The notes beneath the pieces were generated by a model. That model did no database searches and was not told the origin of the DNA. It was given only the letters and a program-made list of their open reading frames with translations. From Bradyrhizobium barranii subsp. barranii (lineage in GTDB: Bacteria; Pseudomonadota; Alphaproteobacteria; Rhizobiales; Xanthobacteraceae), in NCBI RefSeq assembly GCF_017565645.3, contig NZ_CP086136.1, positions 7,795,501-7,859,500 of the forward strand: 64,000 bases of DNA, given 5' to 3'. Below are positions 15,815 to 23,871 of this stretch, piece after piece. Position 1 is the stretch's first letter. Every line of letters starts with the position of its first letter. A program made the position numbers and the translations under genes.

Positions 15815-15988
15815 ATGGTTGCTTTGGATGAGATCGAACGAAACGCAGCACAGGCGCAATTAAAACGCCTGGAAGGCCTCGTTGAGGATATACGCAAGGC
15901 GCTTGGTGGCCCGAGCAATGCCAGCGAGAAGGTGGCATGGCTCAGGGAATTGCTCGCCGTTCAAGGGTATCGCGTCGACGGCCACTAG
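15815..15988 (+). CDS. Small coiled-coil protein (57 residues)
   Basis: ATG 15815 encodes VALDEIERNAAQAQLKRLEG, then LVEDIRKALGG and VAWLRELLAVQGYRVDGH. This amphipathic, charged helical composition is unlike a chance frame. Its TAG stop is the first base group of a GGCCCGCC hairpin (15988-16013), so gene and terminator are tightly packed. Function unknown. Confidence 0.5.
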   Translation: MVALDEIERNAAQAQLKRLEGLVEDIRKALGGPSNASEKVAWLRELLAVQGYRVDGH

Positions 15989-16013
15989 GCCCGCCCGCGT
16001 GAACCGGCGGGCC
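15988..16013. terminator. Hairpin GGCCCGCC/GGCGGGCC between convergent genes
   Basis: An 8-bp perfect stem overlaps the stop of the 57-residue gene and lies 12 bp from the stop of the convergent cold-shock gene. It could serve both strands. Confidence 0.45.
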
Positions 16014-16024
16014 ATGATCGCGAG

Positions 16025-16249
16025 TTAGCCAACCCTTAGATTCTCCGCGCTGCTCTTGCCACGCTTCCGATCTACCTGGACCTCATAAGAAATCTTTTGT
16101 CCCTCGGCGAGACCAGAGAGACCGGCGCGCTCTACTGCGCTGATGTGCACGAAAACATCCTGGCCGCCGTCATCAGGCTGGATGAAGCCAAATCCCTTCG
16201 TCGCGTTAAACCACTTAACGACACCTATAGCCACGTCGTTTCTCCCCAT
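16025..16249 (-). CDS. Cold-shock domain protein (CspA family)
   Basis: A protein of about 74 residues from ATG 16249: [20 protein letters not shown] with RNP1 (KGFGFI), [10 protein letters not shown] with RNP2 (VFVHI), and [21 protein letters not shown] single OB-fold that binds single-stranded nucleic acid, acting as an RNA chaperone. Length and motifs are complete. A longer frame starts upstream but the family start is at MGRNDVAIG. It lies in accessory DNA. Confidence 0.9.
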   Translation of the reverse strand: MGRNDVAIGVVKWFNATKGFGFIQPDDGGQDVFVHISAVERAGLSGLAEGQKISYEVQVDRKRGKSSAENLRVG

Positions 16250-16371
16250 GAATTCGAAACGTGAAAGGATGGGATTACGAATCTGGCGAAACAAAGGGGG
16301 GTGCTATACGAGGGCGGCGGCCCAACCATGTTTGCACGGATCGGAGTTATACGCGCATTGAAGCGCCGCCC

Positions 16372-16503
16372 TTAGACGCGCCTCAACTTTCCGGCTTCGC
16401 TTTCCAGCCGCTCGGCCGCGTTTCGATAGTTTTGGGCCATCTCTTCCAGAGCTTCCCGGCCGAGACCCGGAAGGCAGAGCTTCGCTTGCTCCAGACACAG
16501 CCG
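16372..16503 (-). pseudogene. Fragment of a small helical protein, stop in place of Tyr
   Basis: The minus strand reads RLCLEQAKLCLPGLGREALE then EMAQNYRNAAERLESEAGKL, a pattern found in many short rhizobial proteins (typically YRRLCLEQA...). Here an in-frame TAG (16506-16504) replaces the expected Tyr codon immediately before, so the gene looks broken. Confidence 0.4.
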
Positions 16504-16671
16504 CTACATGGCGCGAAAATATGCGCTCGATTCTCGTCTGCTCACGTGCAATATGACCTAATTCAGCACATATCCAATAGCGGGAAACTGGAACTCAGCG
16601 CAACCTGAAAATCGGCTCGCCAGCGTGAACCGGCCGGTCTCGGAGATCCTGAGCGTGCAGCTTTTAAAAGA

Positions 16672-17271
16672 ATGAACTCGCCCATCTTAGACACGATCAG
16701 CGCATGGTTTCAAAATCTCGGCAGTCTTACACCGGGTTCGGCAATGGCAGTCGGCCTCGTATTTCTGGCAATGGCCTTTATCGTGCTCCCCCGTACGCCG
16801 CTGATTTGTGCCGCCGGTGCCGCCTTTGGCTGGAAAGTCGCCGGGATCATCCTGTTGAGCGGAACCATTGGCGCCATCATGGCCTTCCTGACGTCCCGCT
16901 ATATCGCATCGAACTGGTTTCGAAAAAGGCTCGAGGGGAAGCCTAATTTCGGCGTCATTGCACAAGCAGTAGATGAGGAAGGTTGGCGCATTATCGCGCT
17001 AATGCGGCTGGGTGTGCCCCTTCCAGGCGCGGTCCAGAACTACCTGTTCGGTCTGACGAGGATTGACATCTCAACCTACTCGATCTCAACCTTCGTTTTC
17101 ACTGCGCCGCAAGTCTTCCTGTATTCCTTTCTGGGCGCGACTGGCCGAGCCTCGCTTCTCGACGAAAATCTAGGCATCTCGCTGATCGCTATGGCGCTGA
17201 TCATCGCAATTGTGGCCCTGATAGCATGGCGGGTACGAGTTTTACTGTCGCGGCGAGCGCCGCTGGCCTAG
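16672..17271 (+). CDS. TVP38/TMEM64 (DedA-superfamily) membrane protein
   Basis: A 199-residue membrane protein with about five segments. The centre has the family pattern FLTSRYIASNWFRKRLEGKP ... IALMRLGVPLPGAVQNYLFG, where R..P.P...NY..G matches the VTT/SNARE-associated domain, then IDISTYSISTFVFTAPQ. Members are thought to move lipids or ions across the inner membrane. It stands alone and ends in a strong terminator. Confidence 0.8.
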   Translation: MNSPILDTISAWFQNLGSLTPGSAMAVGLVFLAMAFIVLPRTPLICAAGAAFGWKVAGIILLSGTIGAIMAFLTSRYIASNWFRKRLEGKPNFGVIAQAVDEEGWRIIALMRLGVPLPGAVQNYLFGLTRIDISTYSISTFVFTAPQVFLYSFLGATGRASLLDENLGISLIAMALIIAIVALIAWRVRVLLSRRAPLA

Positions 17272-17325
17272 ACATGCGAGCGCTCGAAACATATTCAACG
17301 GCGCCGCAGCTTAAGTTGAGAAAGA

Positions 17326-17360
17326 GCCCGCCGGAGCGAACCGGCGGGCCTTTTGCTTTT
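17326..17360 (+). terminator. Strong intrinsic terminator
   Basis: Stem GCCCGCCGG/CCGGCGGGC, loop AGCGAA, followed by CTTTTGCTTTT, 54 bp after the TVP38-like gene. Confidence 0.75.
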
Positions 17361-17552
17361 AGCCTCAGCCGGCGGCGATGCGACGCGAGCCGCTGGCAGT
17401 CGTGCTTACCCTGCGACAGCCGGCCCTCATTTGCCCTTCCCTTCGCGTCGATTTTCAGCCGCGCTGGGTGGCGGCCCGCTTCCATGGCGCGATAAAAACG
17501 CTGGAATCTCCGGTTTTGTCGCGGCGGAATATCCTGTCCGTCGGCCTCCATG

Positions 17553-17576
17553 AAAAAGCCCGGCGCGAGGCCGGGC
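17553..17576 (-). terminator. Intrinsic terminator of the A2/B2 pair
   Basis: GCCCGGC/GCCGGGC followed on the minus strand by TTTTTC, 36 bp after gene B2. It is the homologue of the terminator at 4819-4843. Confidence 0.7.
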
Positions 17577-17611
17577 TTATGGTTCTATGGCAGCGTTCTG
17601 TGGTGGCGCCG

Positions 17612-17839
17612 CTACTGCGCCATTTCCTTGGGCTCAGCCCGCAGCAGATCATCCTCAAGCTTGCTCGTGCGCGCTAGAATGTCGTGAAGACAGAAAGACA
17701 GCGCTTCGTGGGCCTCTTCATAGGCTTGGCGGAACGGCTCACCCAAGCCATCCAGTACTCGAATGCTGACGATTGTCATTTGACGGAGTTCGTACAGTGC
17801 ATCGCCGGCCTCTGCGGCCGCAGCGGGACGGTTCTTCAT
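17612..17839 (-). CDS. Gene B, copy 2 (short form)
   Basis: A 75-residue protein from ATG 17839, which overlaps the TGA of gene A2 as ATGA. Residues MTIVSIRVLDGLGEPFRQAY and LSFCLHDILARTSKLEDDLL align with copy 1 (VVGHIAIRS..., LLFSVHDLLDRIEKLRANLE). It lacks the acidic C-terminal region of about 100 residues of copy 1, so one of the two has gained or lost a domain. Function unknown. The coupling to gene A suggests the two products work together. Confidence 0.58.
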   Translation of the reverse strand: MKNRPAAAAEAGDALYELRQMTIVSIRVLDGLGEPFRQAYEEAHEALSFCLHDILARTSKLEDDLLRAEPKEMAQ

Positions 17840-18230
17840 GCCGCCGCCCTCCCGATTTGCTCAGCCAGAAACCTTTCGGCGATGGCGAGGACATCGTGGA
17901 GCGACTCATCAAAGCAGTTGTCGTGCCTGCCGTCGACACGATCCCTCCCGTCCGACACGCTGTTGACATACGTCACGAGCGCCAGCAGGCCATGCATGGT
18001 ATCGGCACCGTGGAGACCAGGCGGTCCGTAGCCCTTATTTCTCGGTTACCGTACTTATCCGCCTTCTTTGGATCGGGACTGAGGGTGCCGGGAACGAGTA
18101 CGCGGAGCACCTCGGCAAACTCCCGCATTGCCCGACGATGTTTCTCGATCGCGGCGTACACCGGATCGGTGATGTTGTTTTCAGACGTGTTTAAGGGTGG
18201 CGTGCTAAGATGCGAAACAGCCTTGGTCAT
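17836..18230 (-). pseudogene. Gene A, copy 2, with one-base frameshift
   Basis: From ATG 18230: MTKAVSHLSTPPLNTSENN, then DPVYAAIEKHRRAMREFAEV as in copy 1, up to STVP at about 18.01 kb. There the frame shifts: the continuation HGLLALVTYVNSVSDG ... FLAEQIGRAAA and stop is in the next frame and matches copy 1 (LQGLLALVAYVNGV ... LLAEQVGRSA). A one-base loss explains it, and the 395-bp span fits. It may be a pseudogene or a sequencing error. Confidence 0.68.
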
Positions 18231-18259
18231 TTTGAAAACCCTTCTGTGATCGAGGTCAG

Positions 18260-18292
18260 GCCTGCCGCCGTGCTTCCAACACGACGGCAGGC
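18260..18292. other. 13-bp hairpin, loop CTTCCAA, upstream of gene A2
   Basis: Arms GCCTGCCGCCGTG and CACGACGGCAGGC flank the same loop as the hairpin at 5868-5902, with almost entirely different stem bases. The one irregular pair is C-A if read as plus-strand RNA but G-U if read as minus-strand RNA, which fits transcription in the 5' leader of gene A, 29 nt before its start. Confidence 0.72.
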
Positions 18293-18314
18293 CGCTTGTT
18301 TTCCAAGCTCAATT

Positions 18315-18327
18315 AGCGTAGTACGCT
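18315..18327. promoter_or_regulatory. Palindrome AGCGTA-G-TACGCT, candidate RHH operator
   Basis: A perfect 6-bp inverted repeat with a 1-bp centre, 4 bp before the RHH start codon and between divergent genes. The equivalent of 5921-5937 but with a different sequence, as expected if each RHH protein reads its own site. Confidence 0.42.
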
Positions 18328-18331
18328 TATT

Positions 18332-18532
18332 ATGAAGCCGTCAACTAAAAACGTAGTACGGAAACGTCCTGGCCGGCCGGCCACCGGACAGGACCCGGTG
18401 ACGGCTATCCGCCTGTCCTCGGAGTTACGGAAGAGCGTCGATGCCTGGGCAGCCAAGCAAGAAGACCTCCCCGGCCGCTCCGAGGCCATCCGCCGGCTTG
18501 TGGAGCTGGGGCTGAAGGCAAAGGGAAAATAA
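18332..18532 (+). CDS. Ribbon-helix-helix regulator, copy 2
   Basis: A 66-residue protein: a basic N-terminal arm (MKPSTKNVVRKRPGRPATGQ, with an AT-hook-like RPGRP), then the RHH core VTAIRLSSELRKSVDAWAAK and QEDLPGRSEAIRRLVELGLK. The core matches copy 1, but the arm is absent there. One base separates its stop from the next ATG, so it is co-transcribed with the secreted-protein gene. Likely an autoregulator or an antitoxin-like protein. Confidence 0.75.
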   Translation: MKPSTKNVVRKRPGRPATGQDPVTAIRLSSELRKSVDAWAAKQEDLPGRSEAIRRLVELGLKAKGK

Positions 18533-18533
18533 A

Positions 18534-18887
18534 ATGTCCAAGGCAACTTTGCTTGGAGTTATAGCTATCACCTTCTTAGCGATGAACGCTGCTCGGGCCG
18601 CGGACTCGCTCAAGATTACTTGCACTGGCGATATGTTCGAGCCGGGAGGGGTCAAGAAATCACCTGCTACTACGTTGACCGCGATTTTGAGTCCCGCAAA
18701 TAAAGCGACGAAGGTGTCCATTGATTTTGGCCAAGACACCATTAGCCCGCTTGTGCTGAGTAACAATCCGCTTCAACTCAAGTTTCGCACCAAGGACTTC
18801 ACTGGCGAATATTTCCACTACAGTGGCGATATGTTTCTTATTTACAGATCGGGAAACCTCGCGCGATTGAGCTGCACACCGCGCTGA
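18534..18887 (+). CDS. Small secreted protein, copy 2
   Basis: 117 residues, about 95% identical to the product of 6160-6513 with the same signal peptide and two cysteines. Substitutions are conservative (for example K for R, I for V), which suggests both copies remain under selection or the duplication is recent. Behind the RHH gene by one base. Confidence 0.7.
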   Translation: MSKATLLGVIAITFLAMNAARAADSLKITCTGDMFEPGGVKKSPATTLTAILSPANKATKVSIDFGQDTISPLVLSNNPLQLKFRTKDFTGEYFHYSGDMFLIYRSGNLARLSCTPR

Positions 18888-19086
18888 CCGCTTGGCGCGA
18901 TGCCGTTCGCTTCATGAGCCTCAAGGACGGAAGCACGATGACTGAACCGTGCCCGAAGACCTCATCACGCATCCCGAAGAGATCCGTGGAGGTTTTGAGT
19001 TACCTTTGGGCGACAAGATCAGCCTCAAAGGCCAAGGGCGAATTACGCCAGCGGGAATTGTTTCCGCGGGCATTATCACTGTTGAT
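18534..19086 (+). repeat. Long direct repeat, copy 2 (first copy 6160-6712)
   Basis: Nearly identical to the first copy, apart from scattered substitutions and one lost base near 18.95 kb that shifts the frame of the small gene. Confidence 0.7.
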
Positions 19087-19216
19087 CCGTGATCTGGCAA
19101 CCGAACCCAAGAAGCGAGACCTGTTCACCAAGCTGGCCGAGCATCTGACAATCCTGGCCGACGAGGTTGAACGCGCCATTGCCGCCGCAGGACCTGACCT
19201 GAAGCGGAAGGAATGA
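18914..19216 (+). CDS. Chimeric small protein formed by frameshift and fusion
   Basis: A 100-residue frame. The first 55 residues are out of frame relative to the intact copy at 6540-6758 because of a one-base loss near MTEPCPKT. The last 45 (DLATEPKKRDLFTKLAEHLT, ILADEVERAIAAAG) belong to a different helical family, seen in many rhizobial short proteins, and are in good frame. The break in repeat identity at about 19086 marks the junction. It overlaps the next gene by 4 bp (ATGA). Only the C-terminal part looks functional. Confidence 0.45.
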   Translation: MSLKDGSTMTEPCPKTSSRIPKRSVEVLSYLWATRSASKAKGELRQRELFPRALSLLIRDLATEPKKRDLFTKLAEHLTILADEVERAIAAAGPDLKRKE

Positions 19217-19509
19217 CCGAACGAGGCTGGGGTCGGCGTTTCGATGACCCGATCAGGATCGGCGATCGCGTACTGGTGACGCTGCTCGACGCCGGCGAGT
19301 ACATCGCCGCGCTGCCGAAGAAAGAGTACGCCGTACCGGAATGGCAAGCCGCGATGCAGGCGCTGATCCTGGTGGCTGAAAGCGGCGGCCCGACGATGTT
19401 TGCCCGCATCGGCGTCGTGCGAGCATTGAACCGCCACTACGTCCCGGAGTTTAACCCGAAGGGAAAGAGCCCCCATTGGGGCCAGCGCAAGTTGAAGAGG
19501 GATCAATGA
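19213..19509 (+). CDS. Hypothetical protein
   Basis: A 98-residue protein (MTERGWGRRFDDPIRIGDRV, LVTLLDAGEYIAALPKKEYA, WQAAMQALILVAESGGPTMF, ARIGVVRALNRHYVPEFNPK). It is translationally coupled to the helical protein before it through ATGA. The two form a pair I have seen only as hypothetical neighbours in rhizobial genomes. Function unknown. Confidence 0.6.
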   Translation: MTERGWGRRFDDPIRIGDRVLVTLLDAGEYIAALPKKEYAVPEWQAAMQALILVAESGGPTMFARIGVVRALNRHYVPEFNPKGKSPHWGQRKLKRDQ

Positions 19510-19560
19510 CCGTCTGGATTTACGACCAAGGCAAAGAGTGATCTGTGACGCGTGGTCCCA

Positions 19561-19810
19561 ATGGAAAAAACCGCAGCGTGGTTCCAGCCCCCACTGCGGC
19601 ATTCCCGGATAGCTATAAAAAATCTCTCGGTACTTAAATCTCGCCGGTGTTCTCACAGTAGAACACCCCGTTCCGAAAATGCACCGTATGATTACCGGAG
19701 TCCGCTGTTTTACCCGTTGTCGTTAAGGGGCGAACATGGCACGGCTTGCTTTCCAGCCCCTCAATGCTCCCGGCTGCCGCTCCAATTGCGGATTAGAGCG
19801 CCGGGAGTGC
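19561..19810 (+). repeat. Structured dispersed repeat, copy 3
   Basis: Same three hairpins as copies 1 and 2: CCGCAG/CTGCGG (19571-19599), GGTGTTC/GAACACC, and CTCCCGGC/GCCGGGAG near the end. It starts 52 bp after a coding gene and is not followed by a clear T-run. Confidence 0.72.
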
Positions 19811-19898
19811 TGGTGCGGCCGAAGTCTAAGGTCCGATCCTCTCAGCCGGGCACCAAGGCGAGCAACCTACCCCAACACCCGCCCCACCTTCGCATTCT

Positions 19899-20216
19899 TC
19901 ACCACCACACCGGATCGTGCCTTAACCCGAATGCGTACGGCACCGGCCCGTTACATGGGTATGATCGAAGGTAGTACGGCTGCGCGTAAGCGCAGGAGGA
20001 GACTAGGTAGGGGCGATAGTGGAAGCCCACATATGACCGATCAACGTTTCGGTAGCGCGCAATGTGTCGGCGACGCGGGGCAAAATCAACAGTTCTGCAA
20101 CACCCTGATCTTTGGCTGATCATCTGCTGCTGCGCTGCTGCGGACGTCGTCAGTAGTGCCGTCGATGCCAATGACATTACACCTACGATAAGCGCCACCC
20201 CAATCCAGCTTCTCAT
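19899..20216 (-). CDS. Small secreted protein
   Basis: A 105-residue protein with a signal peptide (MRSWIGVALIVGVMSLASTA, cleavage near SAAAQQQ) and a tyrosine- and cysteine-containing mature part (RYRNVDRSYVGFHYRPYLVS, YAQPYYLRSYPCNG). The composition resembles short envelope proteins of Bradyrhizobium. No family is assigned. Confidence 0.55.
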   Translation of the reverse strand: MRSWIGVALIVGVMSLASTALLTTSAAAQQQMISQRSGCCRTVDFAPRRRHIARYRNVDRSYVGFHYRPYLVSSCAYAQPYYLRSYPCNGPVPYAFGLRHDPVWW

Positions 20217-20892
20217 AAGAACTCCTCAATCAGTCCACCGTGCAGTGTGGCCTGGCGGCGGCTCGCCCGAGTTCGCAAGCCTACTAGGCTTCCTTACTCA
20301 AGCCAACACGCGGCGCGTCTCCCAGCGGCCTGAAAGCACAGTGATCGCGTAGATGATTTTGTTCGTCGCATGGCCGAGCTCGCTTCCCAGCTGTCCGAGC
20401 TGGAATGCCCAGGGTGTCCACCTTCCGCTGGGTCGAGGGACGGAGGGCCGGTAGGCTTCACTGGTCTGCCCACAAACACTTTGGGGGTTGGAATGGCTTG
20501 GATTTTTACGTTTCTCTACGTCCTTTTTTGTGAGCCCGTCAGCTTGGGCCGCAAGCAGCGTGACCTTTGAAAGCCTCATCGGCCTTTGGCCAAAGTGATC
20601 GTTCTGCTAACGGACACGTCCGATGGCTGATTAGTGACAGGCCATCGCGCCGCCGCTGATCAATCGCGACAATGCCCTTTTAGCTATCACGGCGCCTGCG
20701 CTACTCGGCTTTTATCGGCTTCCGGGCCCAGCTCTGCGCCCCTAAAAGGGGCCTTCTCCTCGCCAGCGCGCTCGGAGGGCACTTTTTCAGCACTTTATCG
20801 CGCGCAGGTGATAAATTTGTTCGAGGGCGAGACAGTCAAGCTTTAGCACAGCGCGGCGCCGCCCCTGGGCGCCGCAATACGGAGAGCACCAA
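20217..20892. other. Mostly unassigned stretch with a remnant frame
   Basis: Contains a 66-codon plus-strand frame (20370-20570) starting MAELASQLSELE, related to the small gene at 12779 and then joined to unrelated sequence with one membrane segment. It is probably a remnant. Nothing else is recognised. Confidence 0.4.
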
Positions 20893-21678
20893 GTGGCTTC
20901 CACGCTGGACGACGGGATCGCGGAACGGCAGATCGCGGAAGAGCTTTCGAACCTGGAGCGCGCAGCGGAGGTCAGTCCCTCGGACCAGCCGACCACCATG
21001 GAAACATCTCGCGCCCAACCGGCAACGAACCATCAATTGGCGAAGCGGCGCTCTGTGGCTTTAATCTGTTCTCTGTTGGCAGCATCCGGTGTTGCTGCTT
21101 GGTGGTGGTCGTCCTCCGCTCATCCGGCGATGACGGCCCCCTCGGACCCTGCAGCGACGCTGAGCCCCCGAGAAGCCGCGGGGCGAAAAGACGCATCGCA
21201 GTCTGCCATCGCCCTGGTTTCCGACTTGGCGCAGCAGTTCCAGTCGATGACGCGCGATCTCGCTGCCTTGAAGCAAGCGGTCGAACAGCTCAAGGTGACT
21301 CAAGAGCAATTGGTCAACGACAATGTAAATGTCGCGAGCCAACTCAAGGCGAGCCAGGAAGAAACGGCACGCAACAAAGGTATCGTCGACGAGATCAAGG
21401 CGATGCAGATCCAGATGAGGCGCGAAAGCCAGACGCTCATCGATCGCATCAACGCAAGCCAAGAACAGCTCGCCCGCATCACTGCCAACGCTTCCGCGCC
21501 AAACATGATCGAAGAGACTAGATCGATCCCGCAAGAGCCAAGGGTCGTGACAGAAGTACCATTGCCGCGTCCGCGGCAGCCGGCCAAGGTCGCCCAGGCA
21601 CCAAAGCCGGCGCCAACCCCGGCCCGGCCGCAACCCAAAAAGCCGCAATCGTCGTTGTCCTGGCCATGGCCGCGCTAA
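20893..21678 (+). CDS. Membrane-anchored coiled-coil protein
   Basis: A 261-residue protein: a cytoplasmic N-terminal region (about 1-50), one membrane segment (SVALICSLLAASGVAAWWW, about 54-72), a long helical region from about 95 to 200 with regular LAQQFQSMTRDLAALKQAVE, QLKVTQEQL and similar heptads, and a proline/lysine-rich tail (PRQPAKVAQAPKPAPTPARP). This suggests a periplasmic coiled coil. I recognise no named family, and the role may be structural. It stands alone. Confidence 0.65.
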   Translation: MASTLDDGIAERQIAEELSNLERAAEVSPSDQPTTMETSRAQPATNHQLAKRRSVALICSLLAASGVAAWWWSSSAHPAMTAPSDPAATLSPREAAGRKDASQSAIALVSDLAQQFQSMTRDLAALKQAVEQLKVTQEQLVNDNVNVASQLKASQEETARNKGIVDEIKAMQIQMRRESQTLIDRINASQEQLARITANASAPNMIEETRSIPQEPRVVTEVPLPRPRQPAKVAQAPKPAPTPARPQPKKPQSSLSWPWPR

Positions 21679-21764
21679 TGCCGCGACCGCCCCCCAACTC
21701 GAGAATGAAAGGGCGGATCGAAACTGCGGCCTCTGAGCAGAAGCTCAGCAAGACGGATCTAAAG

Positions 21765-22435
21765 CTATGGCGTCGGGCGTCGTTTGACCGAGACTTTGCT
21801 CGGTCGGCCGGTCTTCCGCGTGGCCGCTTTGGCGGCAATCGACTTCGCCGTCACGTTCTCGCCCGCCAGGATCTTCGTCTCGAACCGTCGACGCACGGGC
21901 ACCTGCAGCGACGGGCTCGATACCGCCACGAGAACTCGCCAGTTGCGCACCTTCTTGGTGATGTCCGGGCGATCGCCGTAGCGTTTCCACACCCGGATCA
22001 TCTCCGCGACTTCCGCGGGATCGTGCCGATCGAACTGATGGCGAGCGAGACGACCGAACTTGGTATTGCTCGGCGTGTTGTCCCGGATCTCTGCGAGTCG
22101 GCGGCCAAGCTCAAGTTTTTGAGCAACGCCCCGCCCGCTTGCCTCTTTCAAGGCCTGCCTGGCAGCCTCTGTCGCCCGCCTCTTCGCCTCGCGGATCTCC
22201 TCTTTGCTCGGAGGCGGCGGCGGCGAGGCAGGAGGCGGCGAAGCTTGTGCTTTAGTATCCGCTCCAACGCGGCCGTCGCCTCGCTCACGTAGAAATATTC
22301 CAGCGCCCTCATCTGTTCAAAGACGCTGAGCAGCGGGATTTGGTCGAAAGCTTCGATGAGCGCGAGACCGCGATCCTCGAATGGCCCGATCGCTCTGGAA
22401 ACGGCTCGCAAGTTCATCTCGGAGAGCGCTGTCAT
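21765..22435 (-). pseudogene. Frameshifted hypothetical gene
   Basis: The first part from ATG 22435 (MTALSEMNLRAVSRAIGPFE ... LEYFYVSEATAALER) continues sensibly only in the next frame: KAQASPPPASPPPPPSKEEI, REAKRRATEAARQALKEASG, then LGRRLAEIRDN and AEVAEMIRVWKRYGDRPDIT to stop at 21765. A one-base loss near 22.26 kb explains the shift, and the 671-bp span fits one missing base. The reconstructed product has about 223 residues with a Pro-rich hinge. Function unknown. Confidence 0.55.
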
Positions 22436-22716
22436 TCGGCCTGCAATTTTGGCTCTTCTCTATTCGGCCGGATTTAGTCAAGGGCTTGATTGGGTGCCTC
22501 CTTGGGTTCGGTACCGCTCGCGGGGCCGTGCTTCTCTTCGGGATCAGCCGTATGGCTCTCCCAGCATGGGATCAGTAGAACGAGACGGAACAATCTGACT
22601 CGCGTGCTGATCGCAAGGACGCGACCGTACAAGAGCCCAAAGCGAACTCATCTCGTCCATCGTCCCGCGAGGGACCTCCTCCCGCTAAACAACGGGTGCG
22701 TGGGCCGCGCGTCGCA

Positions 22717-23754
22717 CTATTGTGCCGCGGGCGTGGCCTCCCGTGTCCAGCGGAATTCCGTTCCGTCGCTCCACATGCGGTGCATGATGACGGCGAGCCG
22801 CCGCGCCAAAGCGACGATCGCCTTCTGCTGCCCGCGTCGTTTGGCGATCTGCATGGCCCACGCCTTGAGCCAGGACCATTTCTGCACCCGCGTCAGCATG
22901 ACCTGTGCGGCCTCATAGAGTAGCGCTCGCATGGCTTCATCACCGCACAGCGAAATCCGGCCGATGCGGTGGCTTTCGCCGGACTGGTTGAGAACTGGCG
23001 TCAATCCAAGGGACGGCCCGACGGCTTTCGAACTCTTGAAGCGGGCGGGAACGTCGATCGTGCTGATAAAGGCCAGCGACGTGACGGGGCCGACACCAGG
23101 GATCGTCATCAACCGACGACAGACCTCGCTTTCCCGGGCAAGTAGAAGCACTTTGCGATGCAGTTGTGTGAACTGTTCGCGTAAAACGCGTCGGGCGACG
23201 AGAAGCGGTTCCATGAGTTCGGCCAGCTCCGGCTGACCGCCGACGAGTTCGTGGATACGTTGTTCAAAGCCGATCACCCCCACAATTCCGACCTTCAAGC
23301 CGAAGTTGCGTAACAGCCCACGAATGTCATTCTCGATGGCAATGGCCTTCTCCTGAAGCAGCTTGCGACCGGCAAGCAGGACCCGTCGCTTTTGGCTGAT
23401 CAGGGTCTTGACGTGGACAGGCCGGAACAAGCCGACGCGCATCATCTGCGCAATGCCACGCGCATCATTGCGGTCGCTCTTGTTCACCTGCGCCTTGAGG
23501 AACGCCTTGGCATGTCGCGTCTCGATGCAGATTACCGGCAGGCCAGCCTCCGCCAGCCCGCTGAACAGCCATTGCGACAGCGGTCCAGCCTCGAGCCCAA
23601 TCCGATCAAACCGCCAAATCGGATCGTTGAGTGCAGCAAGAAGATCGTCCGGGTGACTCACCAACTTCGCTTCCCGGCAAATGCGGCCCGTTTCGTCGAC
23701 AATGCACAGGGACGTCTCTTTGACCGACACGTCCAGTCCAGCGTAATGTTTCAT
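22717..23754 (-). CDS. IS110-family transposase (copy a)
   Basis: A 345-residue transposase: an N-terminal RuvC-like DEDD domain with YAGLDVSVKETSLCIVDETG, RIGLEAGPLSQWLF and KSDRNDARGIAQMM, and a C-terminal serine-containing domain with LMTIPGVGPVTSLAFISTID and VGPSLGLTPVLNQSGES. The family moves through a bridge RNA and lacks usual inverted repeats. Length is normal. Its upstream side is cut close by the ISL3 element, so the upstream RNA region may be incomplete. Confidence 0.9.
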   Translation of the reverse strand: MKHYAGLDVSVKETSLCIVDETGRICREAKLVSHPDDLLAALNDPIWRFDRIGLEAGPLSQWLFSGLAEAGLPVICIETRHAKAFLKAQVNKSDRNDARGIAQMMRVGLFRPVHVKTLISQKRRVLLAGRKLLQEKAIAIENDIRGLLRNFGLKVGIVGVIGFEQRIHELVGGQPELAELMEPLLVARRVLREQFTQLHRKVLLLARESEVCRRLMTIPGVGPVTSLAFISTIDVPARFKSSKAVGPSLGLTPVLNQSGESHRIGRISLCGDEAMRALLYEAAQVMLTRVQKWSWLKAWAMQIAKRRGQQKAIVALARRLAVIMHRMWSDGTEFRWTREATPAAQ

Positions 23755-23871
23755 GCTGCGCTTCTCCGTCTGATGCTTGTGGCTGTTCGAAAACAGACCA
23801 CGTTTATCATCAACCTGAAGCGCAGCACCCTGCTAACGCGGGGCTCAGCAACAGGCCGAATACCCCATCTG

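Noticed and set aside
19736..20119. Peptide-coding function of the structured repeat (frame starting ATGGCACGG)
   Set aside because: The frame is open in copies 1 and 3 but shifted in copy 2, and downstream extensions differ completely, so conservation is better explained by structure.
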